Counted from the first letter of the stretch, positions 17,185 through 25,319 are shown. The stretch is DNA of 43,880 bases from Candidatus Hydrogenedentota bacterium (GCA_020849535.1 JADLGB010000038.1:1-43880), one strand, 5' to 3'. Numbers and translations are program-made. The notes: generated by a model from the letters alone, not told the origin.

Positions 17185-17817
17185 TCAAAACTGTGCGGGT
17201 AACTGCGTCGCCCGCTTCAGCAGGTCTACTTCCTGGTCGTAAGCCGCTACGAGCGACCGGATAAGCTGCGGGTTGCCGGGATCCTTTTCGAGCGCTCCCC
17301 GGATCTCGCCCACCGCATCGGCGATGATGGCCAGATTCTCGTCGACCACGGCCACGGTTTCCGGGGACAGCCTGTCCCGCGACTCATCCAAAGCCTGAGT
17401 GAGTGCGGTCCGCGCCTGGTCATACTCGGCGTCCAAGGCCACCAAATCGGCGACGGCGTTTCCGTTGATTTCACCGGGGTATGGCATCCTCGCGAAGTAG
17501 ATGCCCGCCAGAAACATCGCCGCCAAAGACGCCGCGAGTGCGGCATAGCGAAACCGCGAGAAGGCGCTCCTGGGCCTTTCTGTGCGTGGGGTTTCCTGCT
17601 CTCCCAATTGGAGCGCGATCCCGGCCCAGAGGTCGCGTTCCGGGGCAATCTCTTTCGGGAGGCGGGTGGCTTCGGCAAGGAGTTCGCGAAGGGCCTGCTC
17701 TTCGGCCCGATACTCCGGGTCGCGCTCGAGTTCCGCCTCGACCTCTCGGGCGGCCTCGGGAGACAACAGACCGTCGATGTAGTCGTTCAGGCGTGTTTCC
17801 CGATCATCGATGTTCAT
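17185..17817 (-). CDS. Putative membrane anti-sigma factor
   Basis: This 210-residue protein has an acidic helical N-terminus (LNDYIDGLLSPEAAREVEAEL) that resembles the sigma-binding region of anti-sigma factors but lacks the zinc-binding His-Cys-Cys set. A single transmembrane segment follows at about residues 90-109 (YAALAASLAAMFLAGIYFA), then a helical extracytoplasmic region of 100 residues with a coiled-coil look. Its start overlaps the sigma-factor stop by four bases (ATGA), so the two are probably translationally coupled and made in balance. By position and topology it should hold the ECF sigma factor at the membrane until a signal releases it. The assignment rests on context and architecture more than on sequence. 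Confidence 0.75.
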   Translation of the reverse strand: MNIDDRETRLNDYIDGLLSPEAAREVEAELERDPEYRAEEQALRELLAEATRLPKEIAPERDLWAGIALQLGEQETPRTERPRSAFSRFRYAALAASLAAMFLAGIYFARMPYPGEINGNAVADLVALDAEYDQARTALTQALDESRDRLSPETVAVVDENLAIIADAVGEIRGALEKDPGNPQLIRSLVAAYDQEVDLLKRATQLPAQF

Positions 17818-18359
17818 TGCAGGCGCTCCCTCAGCATCTTCCTGGCCCGGTGGAGATGGGCCTTCGACGAGCCCGTCGCAAGGCCGGTCATCTCGGCGAT
17901 CTCCCCGTGTTTGTACCCCTCAACATCGTGCAACACAAAGACTTGCCTCGCTCCGGGCGGCAGGGTCGCGATGGCGGCTTCAAGGTCCGCCCGCAGCCCC
18001 GCGCACCGGTGCTCTCCGGTCTCACCCGGCAGTTCAGCGAGACTCTCGACGGAGGTTTCGCGCGACTCCCGGCGCAGCCGGGACCGCTGGTTCCCGAGCA
18101 CGACATTGAACGTCAGACGGTACAGCCACGAATAAAACGCGCTTTCACCCCGAAAGGACCCCAACTTCTCCCAAGCGCGTATGAAGGCCTCCTGCGTGAG
18201 GTCTTCGGCGAGCGAACGCTGGCCGCACAGGCGCAGACACAACCCATGGACCCGGCCCACATGGAGCCGGTACAGTTGCTCAAATGCTTTCCGGTCACCG
18301 CCTTGCGCCTGACGCACCAGGAGCATGTCGTCCGGTATTGTCGCTTCGCTCGCGCTCAA
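17814..18359 (-). CDS. ECF-type RNA polymerase sigma factor
   Basis: This 181-residue sigma-70 family protein has region 2 (LVRQAQGGDRKAFEQLYRLH, AEDLTQEAFIRAWEKLGSFR, FYSWLYRLTFNV) and region 4 (IATLPPGARQVFVLHDVEGY, IAEMTGLATGSSKAHLHRAR), with no region 1 or 3, as in ECF sigma factors. It directs transcription of its own regulon and probably its own operon. The longest start is TTG 18359, with AAAGG about 6 bases upstream; an ATG at 18326 has no ribosome site but would still keep region 2. The next two genes are the membrane anti-sigma candidate (4-base overlap) and the DUF4097 protein. I could not pick out a clear ECF-type promoter in the 227-base gap to 18587. Confidence 0.92.
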   Translation of the reverse strand: MSASEATIPDDMLLVRQAQGGDRKAFEQLYRLHVGRVHGLCLRLCGQRSLAEDLTQEAFIRAWEKLGSFRGESAFYSWLYRLTFNVVLGNQRSRLRRESRETSVESLAELPGETGEHRCAGLRADLEAAIATLPPGARQVFVLHDVEGYKHGEIAEMTGLATGSSKAHLHRARKMLRERLQ

Positions 18360-18586
18360 GAGGACCTTTCAATTTCGCGTCCCACGTACCGTGGCTGGAT
18401 GGCCATCCACTCAGTAGGACACAGAAGAGCCTGCAAGGGTTTAGCGCCCTGGACCCGCATTATGCCAGAGCGGCACGTCCAGAGAACCCCACCGTTACGC
18501 TTCTTCGTCCGTGCTAGTCCGTGTCGGTCTGTGTTTTGCCTCGCCGCGTCCCCGGAGCTATCATCGCGTAAACGAAGGAGATCGCC

Positions 18587-20428
18587 ATGGCCTTTTCCGA
18601 GCAGTTTCTGGAACCGCCGCAGTCGTTTACCGTGTTGCCCTTCTGGTTTCTCAACGATGAACTGAAGACCGAGGAACTCAAACGGCAAATCGACGACTTC
18701 CACGCGCATGGCGTGTACGGCTTTCTCCCGCACGCGCGCATCGGACTAGCCGAGAGCATCCCCTACATGTCCGAGGCGTGGCTGGGTCACATCAAGGCCT
18801 GCGTGGACTACGCCGCGGAAAAGGGCATGATCGTCTATCTCTACGATGAAGGGATGTACCCCTCCGGATCGTGCTGCGGAAAGGTCGTGGCCGAGAATCC
18901 ACGCCACGCCACGCGCTGCCTGCACCGGCGCCCGAAGGGGACGCCGCTCGAAGCGGATGAGTATCTGGTGCACGAGGACACGGACGCCGTCTATGTGAAC
19001 TGCCGCTCGAACGGCGTGATCCGTGGCGTGCATTACGGTCAGGACGACAGCGAACCCGGCGCGCCGCCTTCCGGCGACATTCTGAATCCCGAATCCGTGG
19101 CGAGTTTCTTCCGCCTCGCGCTCGATCCCTACTACGAGACCTTGAAAGAGCACTTCGGCAAAACCGTGATCGCCGTGTTCACGGACGAACCGGACGTGAT
19201 GGGCCGCGGCCACCGGGACAATTCATTTCCCTGGACCTGGGACTTTGAAGTGTTTTTGCAGGAGTACCTCGGTTACGACATGAGGCCGCGTTTCGCCGCG
19301 CTGTTCGACAAGGCCCACCCGGATCACGATCAATTCTTGCGCGACTGGCGTCGCGCGGTGAACGCGCGCCTCGAACAGGTTTATTACGCGCCCTACAGCC
19401 AATGGTGCAAGGAGCACGGCATCGCGCTGACAGGCCACCCCGCGCAGCCCGGCGATATCGGCACGCTCAAGTACTTTCAGATCCCCGGTCAGGATATCGT
19501 CTGGCGCTACATCGAGCCATATCAGGACAAATCGCTCGACAGCGATCAATCGGCGACGGGCAAGTGCAGCTCCTCCGCGAAACGCCACTACGGGCGCGCC
19601 CGGAACATGAACGAGTGCTTTGGGGCGTACGGCTGGAACTTCACCGAGGACGAGATGTGGTGGGTGACGAACTGGCTGCTCGTGCGCGGGGTCGATCAGA
19701 TTATCCCGCACGCCTTCTACTACTCCGTGCGCGACAAACGGCGCGACGAGCGCCCGCCCGACGTGGGACCCAACAACTTGTGGTGGGATCGCTACAAAGT
19801 CTTCGCCGATTACTGCCGGCGCCTGAGCTGGATCTTGGGCGAAGGCAAACAGGTGTGCTCGCTCGCCGTGCTCGGCACGCCGACAAGTCTGCCGGTGCGG
19901 GCGGCCCGAGTGTTGTTCGAGTCACAACGCGATTTCAACTATCTCGACACGGATACGCTCAAGAGCGTGGCGCGCACGAACAGCAGCGGTGTGGATGTTG
20001 GCGAGATGCACTACGCCGCGCTGATTGTCGACGGTCCCGGCTTCGCCGATCCGGAAACGCTGCGCGTGCTGCGGCCCATGATCGACGCGGGCCGCGTGAT
20101 CCCCTACGTGGACCCTGTACCCGAGATCCCCGCGCTCGCACCGGATCGCGCCGCACTGATCACGCAGATCGATGCGCTGTCCCCTGCTGACGTCGTGGTC
20201 GAGCCTACAACACCGCACCTGCGCTGCACGCACTTGCGTATCGATGATGAAGACATCTACGTCTTCGCCAACGAAGGCAAAGAGGAATACACCGGCACCT
20301 TGAAAACCTCCGCAGCTGGCACGGCCAGCTGGTGGGACCCCGAGACTGGAAAGCAGATCGAAGACCAGCCCGGCGACAGTATCCACGTGCCGCCTCTGCG
20401 CATGCGGGTCCTGCGCGTGACTGCGTAA
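18587..20428 (+). CDS. Putative glycoside hydrolase (GH106-like TIM barrel)
   Basis: The protein has 613 residues with no signal peptide, so it is probably cytoplasmic. The N-terminal 400 residues look like a TIM barrel: PFWFLNDELKTEELKRQI, HGVYGFLPHARIGL, AAEKGMIVYLYDEGMYPSG, VIAVFTDEPDVMG near residue 205 (a DEP motif with a likely catalytic acid) and NECFGAYGWN near 343. The C-terminal part has a flavodoxin-like segment and a small beta domain (ITQIDALSPADVV, ADGL-type C-terminus). This resembles large hypothetical hydrolases related to alpha-L-rhamnosidase family GH106, although that family is usually longer. The substrate is not known. GAAGGAGAT lies 6-8 bases upstream of the ATG. The sialidase-like gene follows on the same strand after 88 bases that include a family C hairpin. 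Confidence 0.7.
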   Translation: MAFSEQFLEPPQSFTVLPFWFLNDELKTEELKRQIDDFHAHGVYGFLPHARIGLAESIPYMSEAWLGHIKACVDYAAEKGMIVYLYDEGMYPSGSCCGKVVAENPRHATRCLHRRPKGTPLEADEYLVHEDTDAVYVNCRSNGVIRGVHYGQDDSEPGAPPSGDILNPESVASFFRLALDPYYETLKEHFGKTVIAVFTDEPDVMGRGHRDNSFPWTWDFEVFLQEYLGYDMRPRFAALFDKAHPDHDQFLRDWRRAVNARLEQVYYAPYSQWCKEHGIALTGHPAQPGDIGTLKYFQIPGQDIVWRYIEPYQDKSLDSDQSATGKCSSSAKRHYGRARNMNECFGAYGWNFTEDEMWWVTNWLLVRGVDQIIPHAFYYSVRDKRRDERPPDVGPNNLWWDRYKVFADYCRRLSWILGEGKQVCSLAVLGTPTSLPVRAARVLFESQRDFNYLDTDTLKSVARTNSSGVDVGEMHYAALIVDGPGFADPETLRVLRPMIDAGRVIPYVDPVPEIPALAPDRAALITQIDALSPADVVVEPTTPHLRCTHLRIDDEDIYVFANEGKEEYTGTLKTSAAGTASWWDPETGKQIEDQPGDSIHVPPLRMRVLRVTA

Positions 20429-20449
20429 AAGCGCGTGAGCGCCTCTTCA

Positions 20450-20480
20450 GTACTGCCTCGCTCGCCGAGCGCGGCAGTAC
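20450..20480. repeat. Palindromic hairpin, family C, copy 1
   Basis: A 31-bp palindrome reads GTACTGCCTCGCTCG, C, CGAGCGCGGCAGTAC (15-bp arms, one mismatch). A second copy in the opposite sense lies at 31921-31951. It sits 22 bases after the GH106-like stop and may also end that transcript, though no T-run follows. Confidence 0.75.
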
Positions 20481-20516
20481 CAGACGAGGCAATACTTGGG
20501 GTTGTTGGGAGGGCAT

Positions 20517-21893
20517 ATGGTTTTGAACAAACTACGCGTAGGCCTCGCGTTTGCACTGACCGCGCTGGGAATTGCTTTGGCTTCTCTCGCACAAGCACCC
20601 GCTGCCCCGGTGGACCTCAAGGGCCTTTTGCAGATGGAAATGCAGCGCAGTCAGCCAGATTACGTGGTGTATGTGCCGAAGAGCGTCGATGGCTCGACCT
20701 TCGACACGGGCAACGAGCATTTCCTGGTCTTCGATGGGCCGGACGGTTCGCTCATGGCGGTGTGGACGCAGAGCACGCACGAAGGCGCGGGCGATCATCG
20801 CATCATGTTCGTGCGGAGCGGCGATGACGGCAAATCGTGGTCCGAACCCAAGCGCATTGCGGGCTCGCCCCGGAAAGGCGAGGGTAACCAGGCAAGCTGG
20901 GCCTTCCCGATGGTGTCGAAGTCCGGCCGCATCTACGTGGTTTATAATCAGTACCAAGGCATTGCCGACTATCATCACCAGATCACCGGCACCATGGATG
21001 CGATCTACAGCGATGACCTCGGCGCGACGTGGTCGGCTCCGGGTACGGTGCCGATGGCGCGCAGCATGTACGATCATCCCGACCCGAAGTATCCCTCCAA
21101 CTGGATCGTCTGGCAAATCCCCATCAAGGATTTGCAGGGGCGCTGGTTCACGGGTTTCACGCGCTGGGTCAGCCCTGCGGTGCGCACGCCGCCGCACACG
21201 AAGGATTGGACGGCCAACGAGTCCGTAGTCGAGTTCATGCGCTTCGAGAATATCGACGAGAATCCCGAGCCGGCGGATATCCGAATCTCCTGGTTCGCGT
21301 CGAACAAGCAGGCGTTGCGTGTTCCCCATTACACGAACCCCTTGTTGAGCATCGCGCAGGAGCCCAGCCTCGTGCGCCTGCCGGACAAGCGCCTCTTCTG
21401 CACGATGCGCACGATGAGCGCCTACATCTGGTACAGCCTCTCGGAGGACGACGGCGAGACGTGGTGCGCGCCACGCCCGCTCCTGCGCGAGGATTATGGG
21501 CTACCCATTCTCCAGCCGCTCTTTGGTTGTCCCATCTACCAAATGGCCGATGGCCGCTACCTGCTGATTCATCACCCTGCGTTCGGCGGCAAGGATCCGG
21601 GGAAGTCGGGCGGACTCGAGAGCAACCGGCGTCCCGCGTACATCGCCGTCGGTGAGTACCGCCCGGATGCGGAGCAGCCGATTTGGTTCAGCGAATCGAA
21701 GATGCTGATGGATAACGATGGCAAGGGCATCGGCCCGCTGAAACGCGTCGATATCGGCGGCTACACGAGCTTCACCACACGGAATGGCGAAAATGTGCTC
21801 TGGCACCCAGAGCGCAAGTTTTTCCTACTGGGGAAGATCATCAGACCAGAGTTTCTGGAGGGCTTGCGCGTACCCGATTCGGTTCAGAGATAG
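20517..21893 (+). CDS. Secreted sialidase-like (BNR repeat) protein
   Basis: This 458-residue protein has a Sec signal peptide (LNKLRVGLAFALTALGIALA.. with cleavage near ASLAQA). At least three BNR/Asp-box repeats are visible: SGDDGKSW, SDDLGATW and SEDDGETW. Together with the length this indicates a six-bladed beta-propeller of the sialidase superfamily. An exo-sialidase or a related glycan-binding or hydrolysing role is likely, but I cannot confirm the arginine triad or the Tyr/Glu nucleophile pair. GGGAGGG lies just before the ATG at 20517; the open frame to 20496 is not needed. It follows the GH106-like gene, consistent with a small glycan-degradation pair. Confidence 0.82.
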   Translation: MVLNKLRVGLAFALTALGIALASLAQAPAAPVDLKGLLQMEMQRSQPDYVVYVPKSVDGSTFDTGNEHFLVFDGPDGSLMAVWTQSTHEGAGDHRIMFVRSGDDGKSWSEPKRIAGSPRKGEGNQASWAFPMVSKSGRIYVVYNQYQGIADYHHQITGTMDAIYSDDLGATWSAPGTVPMARSMYDHPDPKYPSNWIVWQIPIKDLQGRWFTGFTRWVSPAVRTPPHTKDWTANESVVEFMRFENIDENPEPADIRISWFASNKQALRVPHYTNPLLSIAQEPSLVRLPDKRLFCTMRTMSAYIWYSLSEDDGETWCAPRPLLREDYGLPILQPLFGCPIYQMADGRYLLIHHPAFGGKDPGKSGGLESNRRPAYIAVGEYRPDAEQPIWFSESKMLMDNDGKGIGPLKRVDIGGYTSFTTRNGENVLWHPERKFFLLGKIIRPEFLEGLRVPDSVQR

Positions 21894-21922
21894 ACTGCGG
21901 GGCATGATTTCGTCACACGCCT

Positions 21923-22255
21923 TCAGCTCGCCGCTTGCTTCGCATCGCGCGGAATGCCCTTAAATCGCGCTACGCGAACTTCGCGTTCCCGTTTGCGGGT
22001 CTGGGCGATGTCGTAGCTGTTCTGCATGCGCATCAGGGTGTCCATGGACACGCCGAACGCCTTCTCGATTCGCAACGCCATTTCCGGCGAAAGGTGTGCG
22101 CGCTCGTTCAAGAGGGCGGACAGCGCGGGACGCGTAACCCCGAGTACCCCTGCCGCAGCGGTTACGGTAAGACCCAAGGGTTCAATGATCTCGTACTTCA
22201 CGAATCCTCCGGGGTGGGCCGGGCTCTTCATCCGAATGCCTTGCGCCGTACTCAT
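21923..22255 (-). CDS. higA: HigA-family antitoxin
   Basis: This 110-residue protein has the HigA opening (MKSPAHPGGFVKYEIIEPLGL) and an HTH of the Xre type (LTVTAAAGVLGVTRPALSALLNER, SPEMALRIEKAFGVS). It would bind and neutralise the HigB RNase and repress the operon through the HTH. AGGAG is 7 bases from the ATG at 22255. The C-terminal 35 residues (SYDIAQTRKREREV and on) are a slightly long basic extension. The gene follows higB by 9 bases, in the toxin-first order typical of this family. Confidence 0.93.
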   Translation of the reverse strand: MSTAQGIRMKSPAHPGGFVKYEIIEPLGLTVTAAAGVLGVTRPALSALLNERAHLSPEMALRIEKAFGVSMDTLMRMQNSYDIAQTRKREREVRVARFKGIPRDAKQAAS

Positions 22256-22264
22256 GGCCGTCTC

Positions 22265-22555
22265 CTAATGGTAATCCTCATAGTCCATATCGACGATCTC
22301 GGCCTTGGCCAAGTCGATCCGAAACGTGATGCGCCAGTTCTTGGTGACAGAGAGGCTCCAGGTGCCTCTGCGACCGCCGGTCAACTGATGCGCTTTCCAG
22401 CTTGGGACCGCGCGCAACTCGTCCTCCCGTTCCATGTCCTGGAGGAACGAGAGGATGCGTTTGAGTTTGGGCACAACGGCAGGCTGTAACCCGCTGGCGT
22501 CGTCTTCTTCGATGAAGCGGCGCAATCCCCTATGAACCACGTTCCCGATCTTCAC
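22265..22555 (-). CDS. higB: HigB-family RelE-like mRNA interferase toxin
   Basis: This 96-residue protein aligns with HigB proteins: VVHRGLRRFIEEDDASGLQP, LKRILSFLQD, LRAVPSWKAHQLTGGRRGTWSLSV, NWRITFRI and a C-terminal VDMDYEDYH. The family cleaves mRNA on the ribosome. I place the start at GTG 22555, where the family's first residue falls, rather than at ATG 22570. The longer start would lie inside the -10 element of a clear promoter (see 22561-22589), and the transcript would begin at or within a few bases of the GTG. It forms a unit with higA. Confidence 0.9.
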   Translation of the reverse strand: MKIGNVVHRGLRRFIEEDDASGLQPAVVPKLKRILSFLQDMEREDELRAVPSWKAHQLTGGRRGTWSLSVTKNWRITFRIDLAKAEIVDMDYEDYH

Positions 22556-22560
22556 AGCGC

Positions 22561-22589
22561 ATGCTAGCATGTCATGCGTTGCGTGTCAA
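22561..22589 (-). promoter_or_regulatory. higBA promoter with overlapping palindromic operator
   Basis: On the minus strand there is a perfect TTGACA (-35, 22584-22589), a 17-base spacer and TAGCAT (-10, 22561-22566). The -10 lies inside a 12-bp perfect palindrome CATGCTAGCATG (22560-22571), a good candidate for HigA autorepression. The predicted start of transcription falls at about 22555-22553, on the GTG start codon of higB, implying a leaderless or nearly leaderless mRNA. Confidence 0.7.
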
Positions 22590-22749
22590 GTTACACTTTA
22601 CGAGCCGGGTGGACAGGCGCGGAATTCCCCACGGGGCTTTCGCGCTACTGAGTCTTCCACAATGCCGCCGCGCCGCATTTGAATTCGCCGAGGGGCCGGG
22701 ATAGCATCGATTCCCGCCAAATTTTCGGGGGAACTCTGGAAAGGTCATC

Positions 22750-23811
22750 GTGGACGCCAAACACTATTCGATAGCCTCACTCGCACATCAAGCCTTTGCA
22801 CGCGGCAAGCGCCTTGTCGCGCCCCTGATGGGTTTTCCTGGAATCGGCATGATCGGCACGAGCATCAAGGTGGCGCAACAAAACCACGGGATGCATTTTC
22901 GCGCGGTCCGCGCGCTGGCCGAGCGCTATAGGCCCGACCTCATTTTTCCCTTGATGGATCTTTCGGTGGAGGCGAATGCCTTGGGCCGCTACACGGTGTT
23001 CCCGCGCGATGATTCCGCCACGGTACCCAAGCAACCTTTCTCGGACGGCGAACTGGACGTGTTGCGTGGTATCGACATTGCTTCCGACAGCCGCGTCATG
23101 GGCTACGTCGAGACGGTCCGGCGGATGCGTTCGCTGCTGCCACAAGACATGCTCGTGGGCGCGTACGTGGCGGGGCCCTACTCTCTGGCGGGCCTTATCC
23201 TGGGCGCCGACGATGCCGCCATGGCCAGCCTGGGCGCGCCAGACGAGATGGATGTGCTCTGCGACTTCACACGCGAAACCATCACCACCTATGTGCGGCA
23301 ACTCATCGGCGCGGGCGCGCAAGTGCTGTGCGTTCTGGAACCGAGCGCGGTCATGCTGGGGCCCGAACAGTTCGAACGCTTCTCGGCCTCGCATGTGCGG
23401 AAGATCGCAGGGCTATGCCGGGGCGCGTGCGTCAGCTCGATCTACCACACCTGCGGCAACACGATGCACGTCGTGGATATCATGGCCGCGGCCGGGGTGG
23501 ACGGCATCAGTCTCGACGCGGCCCACACAGGCGTGGACCTGCCCGCCGTGGCGCAGCGTGTTTCCCGCGATATCGCGGTCATCGGAAATATCTGCCCCGC
23601 CACCACCATGCTTTACGGCTCGACAGCGGAAGTTCGTAGAAGCGTTGAAGAGTTGCTGGACGAGATGGACCCGTACCCCAACTTCATCCTGAGCACGGGC
23701 TGCGACCTCCCCGCCGAAACCCCTCCCGAGAATATCGAGGCGTTCATGGAGACGGGCCGCCGTCACGCACACACGTCCGATCGGTCCGATCCGTCTGATC
23801 CGTCCGATTAG
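22750..23811 (+). CDS. Uroporphyrinogen decarboxylase family protein (methyltransferase-type)
   Basis: The protein has 353 residues. The URO-D fold is indicated by RPDLIFPLMDLSVEANALG near residue 60, GAYVAGPYSLAGLILG near 137, VSSIYHTCGNTMHVVDIMA near 230 (His-x2-Cys of the MtaA/corrinoid-methyltransferase branch), GISLDAAHTGVDL and VIGNICPATTML. True HemE proteins begin differently and lack the H-T-C-G motif, so a corrinoid-linked methyl transfer or an uncharacterised role is more likely than haem synthesis. The start is GTG 22750. The last 12 residues (TSDRSDPSDPSD) are encoded by a 9-bp tandem repeat that also occurs in non-coding DNA at 27.5 kb, so the natural C-terminus probably ends near residue 340. 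It converges on the RDD gene. Confidence 0.85.
   Translation: MDAKHYSIASLAHQAFARGKRLVAPLMGFPGIGMIGTSIKVAQQNHGMHFRAVRALAERYRPDLIFPLMDLSVEANALGRYTVFPRDDSATVPKQPFSDGELDVLRGIDIASDSRVMGYVETVRRMRSLLPQDMLVGAYVAGPYSLAGLILGADDAAMASLGAPDEMDVLCDFTRETITTYVRQLIGAGAQVLCVLEPSAVMLGPEQFERFSASHVRKIAGLCRGACVSSIYHTCGNTMHVVDIMAAAGVDGISLDAAHTGVDLPAVAQRVSRDIAVIGNICPATTMLYGSTAEVRRSVEELLDEMDPYPNFILSTGCDLPAETPPENIEAFMETGRRHAHTSDRSDPSDPSD
23775..23809. repeat. 9-bp tandem repeat inside a CDS end
   Basis: Units GTCCGATCG, GTCCGATCC, GTCTGATCC and GTCCGATTA encode the last residues of the UroD-family protein. Near-identical tracts occur outside genes at 27521-27556 (opposite sense) and 27729-27763. Confidence 0.85.
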
Positions 23812-23827
23812 GCGCAGTCCGGTAACC

Positions 23828-24544
23828 CTACTTGACCACCACGCACCCCGCGATCATGTCGTGCAGGGCCTGCTTGCGCGGCGTGAAGAAGACAAAGAAG
23901 TACCCGGCCAAGCACAAGAGCGAACTGATGAGCTTGGAGAAGTGGCGTGCCGTGGCGCGCCAGAACGAAATCGAATCGCCGTTGAGGTCCGTCACGTACA
24001 GGCCCATCGCGCGCTTGCCGAAGGTGGCGCTGCGGCTGCCGCTTTCCTGACCGGCAAAGTACAGCCAATAGATGAGCATGGAAAGACCGTTCACGGTGTT
24101 GCCGAGGGCCTCCGCGTCCGCCTGCGTTTCGGGTGTGCCCATGGCCACATAGACCAGGATACCCACCGGAATCATTATGAAGAACAGGATGATGCTGTCC
24201 AGCACGATGGCTGCGAAGCGCGCGAAAAAGCTCGCGTACTCAAAATCCCTTTCGCGTGGGGCAAACCGCGCCGGCGCGCGCATGTCCGCTTGCGGGCTGT
24301 ATGAGGGATAGCGGTCGACGGGCGTCATGCTTTCGCGTGGCGGTGGAGGCGGCGGTGCGTGGAGGAACCGTTCCTTGGCGAACTCCGCGCGCTGCCACTG
24401 GTCGCCCAGCTCCGGGGCCCACACCAGATCGCTGTCCTGGACCTCCCCCTGCTCGTAGAGTTGCGCCAGGGCCCTTGCGGTAACGGGCCCGAAACGCTGC
24501 CGTGCTTTGGCATAAAACCACTGTTTGTCCGAATTTGGAGACAT
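23828..24544 (-). CDS. GYF_2 plus RDD membrane protein
   Basis: This 238-residue protein begins with a GYF_2-type domain (KQWFYAKARQRFGPVTARAL, LYEQGEVQDSDLVWAPELG), a short domain that binds proline-rich peptides. A proline-rich stretch (HAPPPPPPRESM) follows near residue 65. The C-terminal RDD domain starts near residue 100 with FFARFAAIVLDSIILFFIMIP and continues with GKRAMGLYVTDLNGD, FSKLISSLLCLAGYFFVFF and ALHDMIAGCVVVK, giving three or four membrane segments. Function is unknown; RDD proteins are often linked to transport or stress. The start at ATG 24544 has CGGAGG 8 bases upstream. A much longer frame to 25681 runs antisense through ndk and is not real. It is divergent from ndk. Confidence 0.87.
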   Translation of the reverse strand: MSPNSDKQWFYAKARQRFGPVTARALAQLYEQGEVQDSDLVWAPELGDQWQRAEFAKERFLHAPPPPPPRESMTPVDRYPSYSPQADMRAPARFAPRERDFEYASFFARFAAIVLDSIILFFIMIPVGILVYVAMGTPETQADAEALGNTVNGLSMLIYWLYFAGQESGSRSATFGKRAMGLYVTDLNGDSISFWRATARHFSKLISSLLCLAGYFFVFFTPRKQALHDMIAGCVVVK

Positions 24545-24672
24545 GCTCGTGGCCTCCGTCCGCGGTTGGCGGGAAGCAAAACACCCCAATTTCCCAAAAC
24601 CCACTGGACGCATGGTAACCGAGAACCCGCTGTCCTGCAAGGGGTAAGGAGTAACCCTCCGCGCAGGATGCA

Positions 24673-24702
24673 TTGCATTAAACCGCCGCGATTTGCTACA
24701 CT
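24673..24702 (+). promoter_or_regulatory. Candidate ndk promoter and structured leader
   Basis: TTGCAT (24673-24678), an 18-base spacer and TACACT (24697-24702) make a plausible sigma-70 promoter. The 318-base gap 24545-24862 otherwise holds about 150 bases of GC-rich leader with hairpins such as CCGCAC..GTGCGG (24717-24738) and CCGGG..CCCGG near the ribosome site. No known riboswitch or small RNA consensus is recognisable in it. Confidence 0.4.
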
Positions 24703-24862
24703 CCCCCGGTTTGGGCCGCACTCGTGCACGGGTGCGGAGAAGATCCATCGTCGCGCACAGACCCAGGGACACCCACGCCGGGCAGCTCCAGGGGCGGGCG
24801 GCGCGGAATCCCATTCTCCGGTGAGGACCGGGTGTGCCCGGCGGGGTGAGAAGGACTTTTCC

Positions 24863-25315
24863 TTGGTAGAGCGTACATTTGTCATGATCAAGCCGGATGC
24901 CGTGGGGCGCCGGCTCTGTGGAGAGATCATCCGCCGCTACGAGGCGAAAGGCCTCAAGCTCGTGGGGATGAAGCTCCAAATAGTCTCGCGGGAGTTGGCG
25001 GAAAAGCACTACGCCGAGCATGCGGGCAAGAAGTTTTACGACGGGTTGATGGCGTTCATCATGTCCGGGCCCAGCATCCAGATGGTGTGGGAGGGCGAGA
25101 ACGCGGTGGCCGTGGTGCGCAAGCTGAACGGCGCCACGAACAGCCAGGAAGCGGACTTGGGAACCATCCGCGGCGACTATGGGTTGACCGTGCAGAACAA
25201 TCTGGTGCACGCGTCCGACTCTGGAGAAACCGCCGCGCGTGAAATCGCCATCTATTTCGCCCCCGGCGAGTTGTGGGACTATTCCATGCCCGACGGGCAT
25301 TGGCTGGTGAACTGA
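24863..25315 (+). CDS. ndk: Nucleoside diphosphate kinase
   Basis: This 150-residue protein transfers the terminal phosphate of ATP to nucleoside diphosphates through a phospho-histidine. The family motif N-x-x-H-x-S-D-S is present as NLVHASDS with the catalytic His at 116. ERTFVMIKPDAVGR at the N-terminus contains the conserved P-loop-like KPDAV, and MSGPSIQMVWEGENAV and GTIRGDYG are standard. The usual family start M-x-E-R-T-F matches a TTG codon at 24863, preceded by AAGGAC; no in-frame ATG fits, so a TTG start is likely. Gene order ndk, 29-aa basic protein, DUF1844 and purA suggests a housekeeping cluster. Confidence 0.93.
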   Translation: MVERTFVMIKPDAVGRRLCGEIIRRYEAKGLKLVGMKLQIVSRELAEKHYAEHAGKKFYDGLMAFIMSGPSIQMVWEGENAVAVVRKLNGATNSQEADLGTIRGDYGLTVQNNLVHASDSGETAAREIAIYFAPGELWDYSMPDGHWLVN

Positions 25316-25319
25316 GCAC

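Noticed and set aside
22750..23811. Assignment as hemE (haem biosynthesis).
   Set aside because: The H-T-C-G motif and divergent N-terminus fit the methyltransferase branch; no other haem gene is nearby.
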